64,000 nucleotides of DNA from Borreliella japonica (GCF_900099615.1 NZ_FMTE01000003.1:157164-221163), one strand, 5' to 3'; positions 50,370 through 59,773 are shown, numbered from the stretch's first letter. Made by a program: numbers and translations. The notes: generated by a model not told the origin, from the sequence alone.

Positions 50370-51573
50370 GCTTTCTAAGTATAAAAATACTAAAAATTTA
50401 AGTAAAAAAACTGTTGAACAAATTGATACTTTGAGTTTAAATAAAAACTTTTCCGATTCAGAGATTCAAGGCTCTATGCTTAGATCTTGGATAAGTCTTA
50501 TTAAGGGTAACAAGACTAAATCACCTATTGAGCCTAAATCTAATAATATTAATGATTTAAAGCCAGGGTTTATTCGCAAAGAGAGCAAGGTTACAAAGAT
50601 TGCAAAATATTTTTTAGCTATTGGACTTGAAAAATCTGCAAAGATTATGTCTGAGCTTGATGATTCGGATATAATCTTAATTACTAGAGAAATTTCAAAG
50701 ATTAGTTATATTGCTCCAGAAGAAAAAGATCACATTATTAAAGAATTTGAAGAGTTGCTGAGGAATGAAAAAAGGTATGTTAAGTTTGATGACAACTTTG
50801 CTTACGAATTATTAAATAAAACATTAGGAAAGTCTAAAGCAAAATCAATTTATAAAAAAGTTACTGGCAATGATATTTTTATTCCTTTTGACTATTTCTC
50901 TCAAATTGAGCATGAACAACTTTGGGCATTAATTAAAGATGAGAATATTAAAACGCTTGTCATATTATATAATTATTTAAATAAAGATCAGAAAAAGTAT
51001 GTTTTTTCAATGCTAGGAGAAGAAGATAGAAGAGAATTTGTAAAAGATCTTGCTAGACCAAGGCAATTGAGCATGGAGACAATAGAGGCAATTTCAAATA
51101 AGCTTAAGGATAGATTTAAGATGCAAGGAAGACTTAAGACAGATAAACTTGATGGATCTAAGATACTTGTTGATATTTTAAGCTATATGGATTCCAATGA
51201 AGAGAAAAATCTTCTTAATAAGATTAATATTCAGGATTTAAATCCTGTTGTAGACAGTGAAATTCGAGAAAAAATATTTGATATCAATGTAATATTGAGA
51301 ATCATGGATAATGACCTTTATAATATTTTAAGAGAGTTTACAGACAAAGAGATTGCAATTATTATTAAAGATAAAAGCGATGAAGTTAGAGATAAAATGC
51401 TTTCAAATGTCTCAAAAAGGCGTAAAGAAATTATTTTAGATGAAGAAGCTTTTTTGGGAAAAATAAGTAAAAAAGATTTAAAAACCATGACACTATCTTT
51501 TATTAATTATATTAAAAATTTAACTTTAAAAGGCGATTTAGTAATATATAGAAAAAATGAGGAATTTGTTTAA
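50347..51573 (+). CDS. fliG1: FliG1, flagellar switch protein paralogue
   Basis: A 408-residue protein with the FliG N, middle and C domain order. The middle domain reads FDYFSQIEHEQLWALIKDENIKTL-like, and the C domain contains REFTDKEIAIIIKD and SNVSKRRKEIILDEEAF. It is about 60 residues longer than typical FliG because of an N-terminal extension. From memory, Borrelia has two FliG proteins; FliG2 forms the rotor, whereas FliG1 is polar and needed for full motility. The start is ATG 50347 or 50356, inside pgl. The stop overlaps the alaS start by one base. Confidence 0.9.
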   Translation: MKVMQDPRLSKYKNTKNLSKKTVEQIDTLSLNKNFSDSEIQGSMLRSWISLIKGNKTKSPIEPKSNNINDLKPGFIRKESKVTKIAKYFLAIGLEKSAKIMSELDDSDIILITREISKISYIAPEEKDHIIKEFEELLRNEKRYVKFDDNFAYELLNKTLGKSKAKSIYKKVTGNDIFIPFDYFSQIEHEQLWALIKDENIKTLVILYNYLNKDQKKYVFSMLGEEDRREFVKDLARPRQLSMETIEAISNKLKDRFKMQGRLKTDKLDGSKILVDILSYMDSNEEKNLLNKINIQDLNPVVDSEIREKIFDINVILRIMDNDLYNILREFTDKEIAIIIKDKSDEVRDKMLSNVSKRRKEIILDEEAFLGKISKKDLKTMTLSFINYIKNLTLKGDLVIYRKNEEFV

Positions 51574-53357
51574 TGACACTTGACAAGTTGCGTAAAAAAT
51601 ATATTGATTTTTTTAAATCAAAAAAACATTTTGAAATAATGGGTAAATCATTGATTCCTGAAAATGATTCTACAGTTCTTTTCAATACAGCCGGAATGCA
51701 GCCCCTTACTCCTTATCTTCTTGGAGAAGTACATCCATCAGGAGATATGCTTGTTAATGTTCAAAAATGCTTAAGAACAGGCGACATTGATGAGGTTGGA
51801 GATTTGAGTCATTTAACTTTTTTTGAAATGCTTGGAAATTGGTCTCTTGGAGCTTATTTTAAAGAGTATTCTGTAAAGTGTAGTTTTGAATTTTTGACGT
51901 CTTCTGATTATTTAAATATTCCCAAAGACAGTCTTTACGTGAGCGTATTTGAAGGCGATCAAGAGATCCCTCGTGATACAGAGACGGCTAAAGTTTGGGA
52001 AAGTTTGGGCATTCCCAAAGATAGAATATATTATCTTTCTAGGAATCATAATTTTTGGGGGCCTGTTGGATCTAAAGGGCCTTGTGGACCAGATACTGAA
52101 ATATATGTGGATACTGGAAAGACTAAGTGCTCTCTTGGCTGTGATATCACGTGTTCTTGTGGTAAGTATTTTGAAATTTGGAATAATGTTTTTATGCAAT
52201 ACAATAAAGATGAAAATGGTAATTACGTAGAATTGGATCGAAAATGTGTCGATACGGGAATGGGACTTGAGAGAACAATTGCTTTCTTGCAGGGTAAATC
52301 TTCAGTTTATGATACAGATGCATTTATTCCTATAATAAGAAAAATAGAATTTATTTCTGGTAAAATTTATGGACAAAAAGAAAATGACGATAGATATATT
52401 AGAATAATTTCTGATCATGTTAAAGCGGCTTGCTTTATTTTTGCTGATAGTTCTGTTGTTTTCCCCTCCAATTTGGGTCAAGGATATGTTTTAAGAAGGC
52501 TAATAAGGCGATCGATTAGATATGCAAAAAAGCTTGGAATAAAATCCTATTTTTTAGCTGATCTTGTTGATTCTGTAGAGACCATTTATGGATCTTTTTA
52601 TAATGAGTTGACAGAAAAAAAAGATTTTATCAAAAAAGAATTGATCACAGAAGAAGAAAAGTTTTTTAAAACCTTATTTCAAGGTGAGCAAGAATTTATT
52701 AAAGTAACACGAAATTTATCTTCTAAGACTATTCCTGGCGATATTGCTTTTAAGCTTTACGATACTTATGGTTTTCCATATGAAGTAACAGAAGAGCTTG
52801 CTTTTGAATATGGCTTTAATATTGATAAGTTGGGTTTTAATGAGCATTTTAAAAAGCATCAAAAGACTTCAAAGAAAGGGGGTGACAAAGTCTTTAAAGG
52901 AGGGCTTGCTGATTATACTTATGAGACTACCAAGTTACATACAGCGACTCATTTGCTTCATAGGGCGCTTCAATTAGTATTAGGTGATCATGTTAGGCAA
53001 AAAGGAAGCAATATCACTGCTGAGCGATTAAGGTTTGATTTTGTGCATTTTAAAAAGATGACAGATGATGAGATAAAAAAAGTTGAAGAGATTGTTAATT
53101 TACAGATAAAAAATTCTTTATCTGTAAAAAAATCTATAATGGAATTAAGTGAAGCTCGAGAAAAAGGTGCCATGGCTCTTTTTGGAGAGAAATATGATAA
53201 TTTAGTGAGCGTTTACGAGATAGATGGATTTTCACTTGAAGTGTGTGGAGGTCCTCATGTAGAGAATACCAATGAACTTGGTACTTTTAAAATACAAAAA
53301 GAACAATCCTCATCTTCGGGTATAAGAAGGATAAAAGCTATTTTGATTGATGAGTAA
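51573..53357 (+). CDS. alaS: Alanyl-tRNA synthetase, short form
   Basis: A 594-residue class II synthetase. The catalytic domain has NTAGMQPL, LTFFEMLGNWSLGAYF and GMGLERT. The editing domain is present: HTATH near residue 454 and CGGPH near residue 556 supply the zinc ligands and deacylation site for Ser-tRNA-Ala. The protein then ends, so the C-Ala domain (about 200-250 residues in the 876-residue E. coli enzyme) is missing. The end is a clean stop, not a frameshift, and the next 40 bases show no continuation. Confidence 0.95.
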   Translation: MTLDKLRKKYIDFFKSKKHFEIMGKSLIPENDSTVLFNTAGMQPLTPYLLGEVHPSGDMLVNVQKCLRTGDIDEVGDLSHLTFFEMLGNWSLGAYFKEYSVKCSFEFLTSSDYLNIPKDSLYVSVFEGDQEIPRDTETAKVWESLGIPKDRIYYLSRNHNFWGPVGSKGPCGPDTEIYVDTGKTKCSLGCDITCSCGKYFEIWNNVFMQYNKDENGNYVELDRKCVDTGMGLERTIAFLQGKSSVYDTDAFIPIIRKIEFISGKIYGQKENDDRYIRIISDHVKAACFIFADSSVVFPSNLGQGYVLRRLIRRSIRYAKKLGIKSYFLADLVDSVETIYGSFYNELTEKKDFIKKELITEEEKFFKTLFQGEQEFIKVTRNLSSKTIPGDIAFKLYDTYGFPYEVTEELAFEYGFNIDKLGFNEHFKKHQKTSKKGGDKVFKGGLADYTYETTKLHTATHLLHRALQLVLGDHVRQKGSNITAERLRFDFVHFKKMTDDEIKKVEEIVNLQIKNSLSVKKSIMELSEAREKGAMALFGEKYDNLVSVYEIDGFSLEVCGGPHVENTNELGTFKIQKEQSSSSGIRRIKAILIDE

Positions 53358-53398
53358 AATTGTTTATTATTTGTTGATTTATTTTAATAGGAGGTTTT

Positions 53399-54220
53399 AT
53401 GATAAAATCAATTTTGGATTATTTATTGACTTTGCATCCTGTATTATTAGGACTTTTGGGTTCTACTTTTACTTGGTTTACTACAGCTTTTGGAGCAGGA
53501 GCAGTTTTTTTCTTTAGAAAGGTAGATAATAAAATAATGGACGCTATGCTTGGTTTCTCTGCTGGTATTATGATAGCGGCCAGTTTTTTTTCGCTTATCC
53601 AACCGGCTATAGAAAGAGCTGAAGAGCTTGGATATATTACCTGGATGCCAGCTGTTTTTGGATTTCTTGTTGGAGCATTTTTTATATACATTGTAGATGT
53701 ATTTATTCCAGATCTCGATAAACTTACTTTTATTGATGAAGATTTAACCAAACACGGTAAAAAAGATTTTCTACTCTTTACTGCCGTTACTTTGCATAAT
53801 TTTCCAGAAGGATTAGCTGTTGGAGTTGCTTTTGGAGCCTTGGCGTCTAATCCAGATATTCAAACTTTAGTTGGGGCTATGCTTCTTACGCTAGGTATTG
53901 GCATTCAAAATATCCCTGAAGGAGCTGCTATTTCTCTACCTTTAAGAAGAGGTAATGTTGCTTTGGCAAAATGCTTTAATTATGGCCAAATGTCAGGATT
54001 AGTGGAAATTGTAGGGGGGCTCATGGGTGCTTATGCGGTTTATTCTTTTACCCGAATTTTACCTTTTGCTTTAGCTTTCTCAGCAGGAGCCATGATTTAT
54101 GTCTCCATTGAACAATTAATACCTGAAGCTAAGAGAAAAGATATTGACAATAAAGTGCCAAGCATATTTGGTGTTATTGGTTTTACATTAATGATGTTTC
54201 TTGATGTTTCATTAGGTTGA
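53399..54220 (+). CDS. bmtA: ZIP-family metal transporter BmtA (manganese)
   Basis: A 273-residue inner-membrane transporter of the ZIP/GufA family with about eight membrane segments. Two metal-binding motifs are HNFPEG (about 132-137) and QNIPEG (about 170-175), as in GufA-type ZIPs; a further conserved stretch is SAGAMIYVSIEQLIPE near the C-terminus. From memory, the B. burgdorferi protein at this place (BB0219, BmtA) imports manganese and is required for infection. ATG 53399 follows AGGAGG. It converges on pstB with 2 bases between stops. Confidence 0.93.
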   Translation: MIKSILDYLLTLHPVLLGLLGSTFTWFTTAFGAGAVFFFRKVDNKIMDAMLGFSAGIMIAASFFSLIQPAIERAEELGYITWMPAVFGFLVGAFFIYIVDVFIPDLDKLTFIDEDLTKHGKKDFLLFTAVTLHNFPEGLAVGVAFGALASNPDIQTLVGAMLLTLGIGIQNIPEGAAISLPLRRGNVALAKCFNYGQMSGLVEIVGGLMGAYAVYSFTRILPFALAFSAGAMIYVSIEQLIPEAKRKDIDNKVPSIFGVIGFTLMMFLDVSLG

Positions 54221-54222
54221 AA

Positions 54223-55005
54223 TTACCCAAATTTTCCACTGATATATTCTTCAGTTTTGGTACTTTTGGGATTAAAGAATAGTTCGTCAGTTGGGCTTTC
54301 TTCTTCAATGCATCCATTAAGGAAAAATGCGGTTCTATCAGATATTCTTCCGGCTTGTTGCATGTTATGGGTTACAATGATTATTGTGTAACTTTCTTTT
54401 AAATTTATTATTAGCTCTTCAATCTTACCTGTTGATATTGGATCGAGTGCAGAGGTAGGTTCATCCATTAGTATTACATTTGGCTGTATTGCAAGAGTTC
54501 TTGCAATACAGAGTCTTTGTTGTTGACCTCCTGACAAACTTAATGCATTTGTATTAAGTTTGTCTTTGACCTCGTCCCAGAGTGCAGATTTTTTTAGCGA
54601 TTGTTCTACTATTTCATCTAGTTTTTTTTTATCTTTTGTTCCATGAATTTTTGGTCCGTAGCTTATATTGTCGTAGATAGACATTAAAAATGGGTTAGGA
54701 GTTTGGAATACCATTCCTATTTTTCTTCTAAGTTCCAGGATATCGAAATTATTTGAATAAATGTTTTTCCCCTCATATATTACATTGCCTTCTATTTTAA
54801 CGCCTTCAACAAGGTCATTCATTCTGTTGAGAGTTCTTAAGAATGTTGATTTGCCGCATCCAGATGGACCTATTAAAGCAGTAATACTATTTTTTAGTAT
54901 TTTAATATTTATTTCGTTTAGAGCCTTAAAGTCTGTATAAAATAGATTTAGATTTTCTGTTTCTATTATAATTTCATTTTTTGGTTTATCTTTTTCCTTT
55001 ACCAC
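54223..55005 (-). CDS. pstB: Phosphate ABC transporter ATPase PstB
   Basis: A 260-residue ATP-binding subunit energising phosphate import. Walker A is GPSGCGKST at 46-54, the ABC signature is [14 protein letters not shown], Walker B is [13 protein letters not shown], and the switch His is in [12 protein letters not shown]. It directly abuts pstA. There is no phoU gene after it, unlike the usual operon ending. Confidence 0.97.
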   Translation of the reverse strand: MVKEKDKPKNEIIIETENLNLFYTDFKALNEINIKILKNSITALIGPSGCGKSTFLRTLNRMNDLVEGVKIEGNVIYEGKNIYSNNFDILELRRKIGMVFQTPNPFLMSIYDNISYGPKIHGTKDKKKLDEIVEQSLKKSALWDEVKDKLNTNALSLSGGQQQRLCIARTLAIQPNVILMDEPTSALDPISTGKIEELIINLKESYTIIIVTHNMQQAGRISDRTAFFLNGCIEEESPTDELFFNPKSTKTEEYISGKFG

Positions 55006-56550
55006 TTATTTAATCCTATATAATTTGTTTATTAAAAATTTTGATGTTAAATTTATTATGAGTACCATTATTACAAGTATTGAAGCTGTTCCAAATCCTT
55101 TATCCAGGTGTCCTTCTTGAAATAACATCAGTAAGTGCACGGTTAATGTTCTTGATGGTCCATTTAAATTTGTTGCAAGTCCTAAGTTTGTTCCCATTGT
55201 AAAAAGTAGCACAGCTGTTTCTCCCAAGGCTCTTCCTATTGCAAGAACTATTCCTGTTAGTATTCCAGGAATAGCTGCTGGAACCATAATTTTAATGATA
55301 GTTTCTGTTTTGTTTGCTCCTAAGGCAAATGAAGCATATTTGTATGATTTTGGGATTGTTTTAAATGTTTCTTCGGTTGTTTTAACAATCATTGGCAATA
55401 TCATTAAAGAGCTCGTTATTGCTCCTGAGAGTATTCCCATTCCAAAAATTGGCACAAAAAATATCAGTCCAAAAAGTCCAAAAATTATTGCAGGAATTGA
55501 AGACAGAATGTCAACGCTCATAGATAGTATTTTGTAAAATATTTTGTTAGAAGTGTACTCGGCAAGCATTATGCCAGTTCCTATTCCAATGCATATTGAA
55601 ATAGCAGTTGTTAGCAATATTACATAAAAAGTATTTAAGATTAAGTAAGAAATTCCGCCATATGCACCAGAATCTCTTGGAGTAGATAATATGAAATTTA
55701 AATTCAAGGGACTACTTTTGTCAAAGTAATGCATTTTAATAAAGGGTGCTTCAATATTTTGAAAATAATGCCAAGGTACAATTGCTAGTGCGCCTTCTGT
55801 TTTTTCTATAGTTTGTATTATTTTTTCTTTTTGGTCAGTATATTCTATTATTTTTAATTTAATATCCTTTGATATTAAATTAATCCATTTTTCTTTGCCT
55901 TCAATAAGTTTTTCAACCTCATCAACACCCAGTGTATTGATTATTTCATTTTCATTTTTTGTTAAAGTTTTTTTATTTATTAGGACAGACATAGTTTTTA
56001 TTTTTAAAGCTTTAATATTAGGATATAACTTTAAATCTAGGGACTCGAATTCTTCTTTTGTTAAATAACTTACAGAGCCTATTGTGCTGTTTATGGTTTG
56101 AAGTATTTTTTTTGTAGATGGTTCGAATTTTATGTATCTTTTATTAAATACATTGTTTTTGATTAGTGCTCTTAAAATAGCTTTGTTAGATGTGATGTTA
56201 AGTGAATTGACAATAGGTATAATATCGATTCCTTGATCTGAAATACTCCCCCAGTGTGAAATTTTATTATTATATATGTTGTAAATGTCTTTTGTTGAGA
56301 TTTTATCTACATTGATATTTTTGTTAACGATAAAAGCAATTTGTATTTCTTTGTCGTCTTCTGTTTTAAATGGCACAAAGTTTTGAGTTTTGCTTAAAAA
56401 TAAAGTTTGTTTTTTTTTAAAATAAAACAAGGAGTTGTACAATATATATGCTATTAGAAAAATTAATAGCGCTGTTAAAAAATATGCAATAAGGTTGATT
56501 ATAAAGAAATAGAACTTGTTGATCAATTTGTTTATTTGAGTTTTGGTCAC
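55006..56550 (-). CDS. pstA: Phosphate ABC permease PstA with inserted PstS-like domain
   Basis: A 514-residue permease, against about 280-300 for most PstA. Residues 15-43 form the first membrane segment. Residues 66-185 then follow the pattern of the PstS family (VNKNINVDKISTKDIYNIYNNKISHWGSI, split across two elements; then TINSTIGSVSYLTKEEF). Residues 208-265 look like a second, shorter half (ending GALAIVPWHYF). Normal PstA resumes at TPRDSGAYGG (about 290), with five further membrane segments and the GRALGETA coupling loop. The insert should be periplasmic, but it lacks the SGS-type phosphate loop. The gene overlaps pstC by 4 bases. Confidence 0.92.
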   Translation of the reverse strand: MTKTQINKLINKFYFFIINLIAYFLTALLIFLIAYILYNSLFYFKKKQTLFLSKTQNFVPFKTEDDKEIQIAFIVNKNINVDKISTKDIYNIYNNKISHWGSISDQGIDIIPIVNSLNITSNKAILRALIKNNVFNKRYIKFEPSTKKILQTINSTIGSVSYLTKEEFESLDLKLYPNIKALKIKTMSVLINKKTLTKNENEIINTLGVDEVEKLIEGKEKWINLISKDIKLKIIEYTDQKEKIIQTIEKTEGALAIVPWHYFQNIEAPFIKMHYFDKSSPLNLNFILSTPRDSGAYGGISYLILNTFYVILLTTAISICIGIGTGIMLAEYTSNKIFYKILSMSVDILSSIPAIIFGLFGLIFFVPIFGMGILSGAITSSLMILPMIVKTTEETFKTIPKSYKYASFALGANKTETIIKIMVPAAIPGILTGIVLAIGRALGETAVLLFTMGTNLGLATNLNGPSRTLTVHLLMLFQEGHLDKGFGTASILVIMVLIINLTSKFLINKLYRIK

Positions 56551-57455
56551 TTTTTCTTTAACCTTTTATTTGAAGATAGTATGAAATTTTTGAGTAAATT
56601 TGTAATTATTGAAAATAGTAATAACACCAGGGCTGTAGAGAATAGAGCTTCTCTGTGGGTACCTGAGGCGTATCCCATGTCCATAGCAATATTTACAGTT
56701 AGTGTTCTAATCGGAGAAAATACATTTTTTATAAAAAGAGGAGAGCCCCCTCCTACCATTAATACTGCCACTGTTTCTCCAATAGCTCTTCCTATTGCTA
56801 ATATTGTTCCTGCTAAAATGCCTCGACTAGCTGATGGTATTGTTATCTTATATATTGTTTGCCAGTCTGTTGCTGCTAATGCAAGAGATGCAAATTTATA
56901 TGATTTAGGAACGGCTTTAAGTGATGAATAGCAGACGCTAATTATTGTGGGAACTATCATTATACTTAATATAAGTGATGAGCTTATTAAATTGTATCCC
57001 AAATTGTCTTCTCTTTGAAAAATGTTTTTTACTAAGGCGGCAATAAATGTGCTTCCAAAAAATCCGTAAACCACACTAGGAATTCCTGCCAAAAGCTCTA
57101 TTACTGTTTGTAAAAATTGTCTGTAAAATCCTTTTGCTTTTTCAAGTAAATATATTGCAAATCCCAATCCAATCGGTAAAGCGATTAAAATAGAAAAAAG
57201 TGTGGTTAAAAAAGAATTAATAATGAATGCTAAGATTCCATAAGATTTTTGTAGGCTATTAGTAGGATCCCAATTTGTGCTAAATAAAAAGTTGAAAATT
57301 TTAATTTTATTAGTAACAAATGGCGTTATTCCAGTTTTTAATATAAACGCACCTAAAAACACTATTGATAAGGAACTGATTATTGCAGATATAAGAATAA
57401 AAGATTTGAAAATAATTCCAACTATCTTTCTTTTTGTCTTTAAGCCTAGATGCAT
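56547..57455 (-). CDS. pstC: Phosphate ABC permease PstC
   Basis: A 302-residue inner-membrane permease with six membrane segments. The first periplasmic loop has the typical TNWDPTNSLQKSYGILAFI pattern, followed by LLAGIPSVVYGFFG and the coupling motif GRAIGETVAVLMVGG. Normal family length, without the insert seen in PstA. It is coupled to pstA by an ATGA overlap and lies 85 bases after pstS. Confidence 0.95.
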   Translation of the reverse strand: MHLGLKTKRKIVGIIFKSFILISAIISSLSIVFLGAFILKTGITPFVTNKIKIFNFLFSTNWDPTNSLQKSYGILAFIINSFLTTLFSILIALPIGLGFAIYLLEKAKGFYRQFLQTVIELLAGIPSVVYGFFGSTFIAALVKNIFQREDNLGYNLISSSLILSIMIVPTIISVCYSSLKAVPKSYKFASLALAATDWQTIYKITIPSASRGILAGTILAIGRAIGETVAVLMVGGGSPLFIKNVFSPIRTLTVNIAMDMGYASGTHREALFSTALVLLLFSIITNLLKNFILSSNKRLKKK

Positions 57456-57498
57456 TTTTTAAAAGAATCCCTTAAAGCTCATGTTAGTGTTAAATTGT

Positions 57499-57528
57499 AT
57501 TACTTGACTTGATGTTAAGTCAAGTAAT
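57499..57528 (-). promoter_or_regulatory. Hairpin between pstS and pstC
   Basis: A perfect 12-base stem (57499-57510 with 57517-57528) and a 6-base loop, just after the pstS stop. Only a weak U-rich tract follows on the minus strand, so partial termination or 3'-end protection of pstS mRNA is more likely than full termination. Confidence 0.6.
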
Positions 57529-57540
57529 CTTTTATTTAAT

Positions 57541-58383
57541 TTAATTTGTTTTTATCCCCAAAAAACCTTGTTCTTCAACGATATCTTGTCCAGTTGAGCT
57601 TGTCATAAAATCAATAAATTGAGTTACGCTTTTATCTTCGTATTTGTTATTTGTAACTATTATTAAATTTCTTTTAATGGTGTATTTATTGCTATTTATT
57701 GTTTCTTTTGTAGGGTATGTTCTGTTGACTGAAAGTATATTTAACCCTTTTTCTATTGAATTTTTTGCGTATCCAAGGCCTATATACCCTATTGAGTTTG
57801 GAGTAAGGCTTGTTTTTTCAATTACCTCGCCATTGGATTTTACTACTATTCCGTCTTGTCTGAATTGAGATTCTTCGTGAGTTTTAAATATTTTATTAAG
57901 AAGTAGATCTTTTATAGACGAATAAGAACCTGATGAGGAATCTCGATTAATAAAGTTGATTTTAGCATCAGGGCCTCCCACTTGTTTCCAATTTTGAATT
58001 TTTCCATTTAGTATTTTAGCTAGATTTTCTTCTGTAATATTTGTAATTTTTATTTCGGGGCTTGTGATGAAAATTAAAGCATCATAAGCAAATACGGTTT
58101 CTTTTGCTCCCTGTTCAATTTCCTCTTTTGTTAAATCTCTTGATGATATGGCTATTTTATATATTCTGTTGAATAGCCCGTTTATGCCAACACTACTTCC
58201 TTGTGCATCGTATGTTACTTTAGCATTGCTGTTTATTTTATTATATTTTAAAATCATTTCGTCTAGTATTGGGCTTACAGTTGTAGATCCCCCAATTGAT
58301 ACAATTTGTTCATTGTCTTGATTTTTACAGTTGTATAATAAACTTGTTGATAGCATAAAAATTAAGATAATAATTTTTCTCAT
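57541..58383 (-). CDS. pstS: Phosphate-binding lipoprotein PstS
   Basis: A 280-residue periplasmic phosphate receptor. ATG 58383 follows AAGGAG with an 8-base spacer; a TTG directly before it is less likely. The signal peptide ends LLYNC, so it is a lipoprotein. The family pattern is complete: SIGGSTTVSP, DAQGSSVGI, ISSRDLTKEE, INRDSSSGSYSS (the phosphate loop) and NSIGYIGLGYAK. It is shorter than E. coli PstS (346 with signal) and belongs to the compact Gram-positive-like type. Confidence 0.95.
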   Translation of the reverse strand: MRKIIILIFMLSTSLLYNCKNQDNEQIVSIGGSTTVSPILDEMILKYNKINSNAKVTYDAQGSSVGINGLFNRIYKIAISSRDLTKEEIEQGAKETVFAYDALIFITSPEIKITNITEENLAKILNGKIQNWKQVGGPDAKINFINRDSSSGSYSSIKDLLLNKIFKTHEESQFRQDGIVVKSNGEVIEKTSLTPNSIGYIGLGYAKNSIEKGLNILSVNRTYPTKETINSNKYTIKRNLIIVTNNKYEDKSVTQFIDFMTSSTGQDIVEEQGFLGIKTN

Positions 58384-58408
58384 CAAGTAAACTCCTTTGT
58401 TTAAGTAT

Positions 58409-58436
58409 ATAATAGCATTAATTTAAAATAAGTCAA
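58409..58436 (-). promoter_or_regulatory. pstS promoter
   Basis: On the minus strand, TTGACT (58431-58436) and TATTAT (58409-58414) are spaced 16 bases, about 26 bases before the pstS ATG. No Pho box-like direct repeats were seen near it. Confidence 0.75.
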
Positions 58437-58549
58437 TTATAAATTAACTTTATTGATTAAGTTATAATTGGGGAATAATAGTAAATATTTAAATTTTTTG
58501 GTATAAATTAACTACTAGATTTGTATGTTAAGTTTTGCGAGGTATTAAA

Positions 58550-59128
58550 ATGGCGTTAGTGAGATCTAGTGAGATTGAAAAAGGTTCTTTTTTACTTATC
58601 AAAGGAGCCCCCCATATTGTTCTTGAAAGAGAATTTTCAAAAACGGGTAGGGGAGGGGCAATAGTAAGATTAAAGCTTAAGAACTTAAAAAGCAAATTTA
58701 TCATTAGAGAAACTTTAAAAGGAGCAGATACTGCAGAAGCGATTGAAATTTATGAGGTTGGTGCCCAGTATTTATACAAAGATAAAGACGTTTTGGTTTT
58801 TATGGATTTAGAAACTTATGATCAAGTTAGTTTGGACTTAAAAGAAAGTGCTAATTTCCAAGATAAGGTACCTTTTTTGCAGGAGTCGGAAATCTATTCT
58901 CTTGTGATGTTTGACAATGTGGTTATTGATATTAAGTTGGCCCCAAAGATTGCTTTTGAAGTTGTAGAGGTTGAAGCAGCTGTTAAAGGTGACACTGTAA
59001 CAAATGCAATGAAAAATATTACTCTTAATACAGGGCTTGTAATAAAAGCTCCGCTTTTTATTAACGTTGGAGATAAAGTTTTGGTTAATTCTGAAACCAA
59101 AGAGTATGCAGAGCGGATTAAAAGTTAA
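58550..59128 (+). CDS. efp: Elongation factor P, arginine-tip type
   Basis: A 192-residue factor relieving ribosome stalling at proline runs. ATG 58550 follows GAGG with an 8-base spacer; the frame is open to TTG 58535 but that lacks a site. The three-domain plan is intact, ending with YAERIKS. The tip of domain I reads SKTGRGGA, so Arg34 stands where E. coli has the modified Lys34. Arg at this position is known from EF-P proteins rhamnosylated by EarP. A TATAAT at 58463-58468 may be its -10. Confidence 0.95.
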   Translation: MALVRSSEIEKGSFLLIKGAPHIVLEREFSKTGRGGAIVRLKLKNLKSKFIIRETLKGADTAEAIEIYEVGAQYLYKDKDVLVFMDLETYDQVSLDLKESANFQDKVPFLQESEIYSLVMFDNVVIDIKLAPKIAFEVVEVEAAVKGDTVTNAMKNITLNTGLVIKAPLFINVGDKVLVNSETKEYAERIKS

Positions 59129-59759
59129 ATTAATATTATTTTTTTGTTGTGTTGTTTGTTCTTGCGAAATAAATTATCCAGAGATAAAAGAACTTGATTA
59201 TAAGGTAAATTATTATTTTACTGAGAATCGTTTAGATTATTTTATGAGTTTTGATTTTGCAATTAAAGTTCTAAATCCAAAAGATGTTTTTAAACTATCA
59301 ATAGAAAATAAGAACACCAGTGAGTTTATTCAGGTGGTTAATAACGATTATAGCTCTTTTTTTATTGATTCTAGTCTTGGCAAGGATATTTTGTATTGCA
59401 GGGATTTGAGGTTTAATTTTTTTGATGAAACTTTTGAAGACTTTATATCATCTGTTCGTATTTTTGATAAGGGTATGAGGGTGTATAATAAAGAGCTTGT
59501 TGTTTCTTTAGGTATGTCAAAATATGATTTAGATGATGTTCATAATTATGTATATAAGTCTAAAGACATTGCAATGTTAAATAAGTTGAGCAATTCTAAA
59601 GTATTTTTTGTTAAAACTCTTAAAGATAAGCTATATCCAGTCTCTTCAGTTGTTGGAATTGATTCAATGGATGCTCTAGAGATCGATGAAACATTGGACA
59701 ATTATATAAGTTTTTATTATATCGAAAAAAATTCAAATCTTTTTTTTAAAGTCAATTAA
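59106..59759 (+). CDS. Lipoprotein of unknown function
   Basis: A 217-residue protein with no family I recognise. The frame is open from 59067, but ATG 59106 gives a proper lipoprotein signal: Lys-containing N-region, hydrophobic core (LILFFCCVVC) and a lipobox-like VCSC. The start is inside the last codons of efp, so translation is probably coupled. The mature part is acidic and Phe/Tyr/Asp-rich. It converges on the CAU tRNA gene. Confidence 0.72.
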   Translation: MQSGLKVKLILFFCCVVCSCEINYPEIKELDYKVNYYFTENRLDYFMSFDFAIKVLNPKDVFKLSIENKNTSEFIQVVNNDYSSFFIDSSLGKDILYCRDLRFNFFDETFEDFISSVRIFDKGMRVYNKELVVSLGMSKYDLDDVHNYVYKSKDIAMLNKLSNSKVFFVKTLKDKLYPVSSVVGIDSMDALEIDETLDNYISFYYIEKNSNLFFKVN

Positions 59760-59773
59760 AAAAAAGATCAAAT

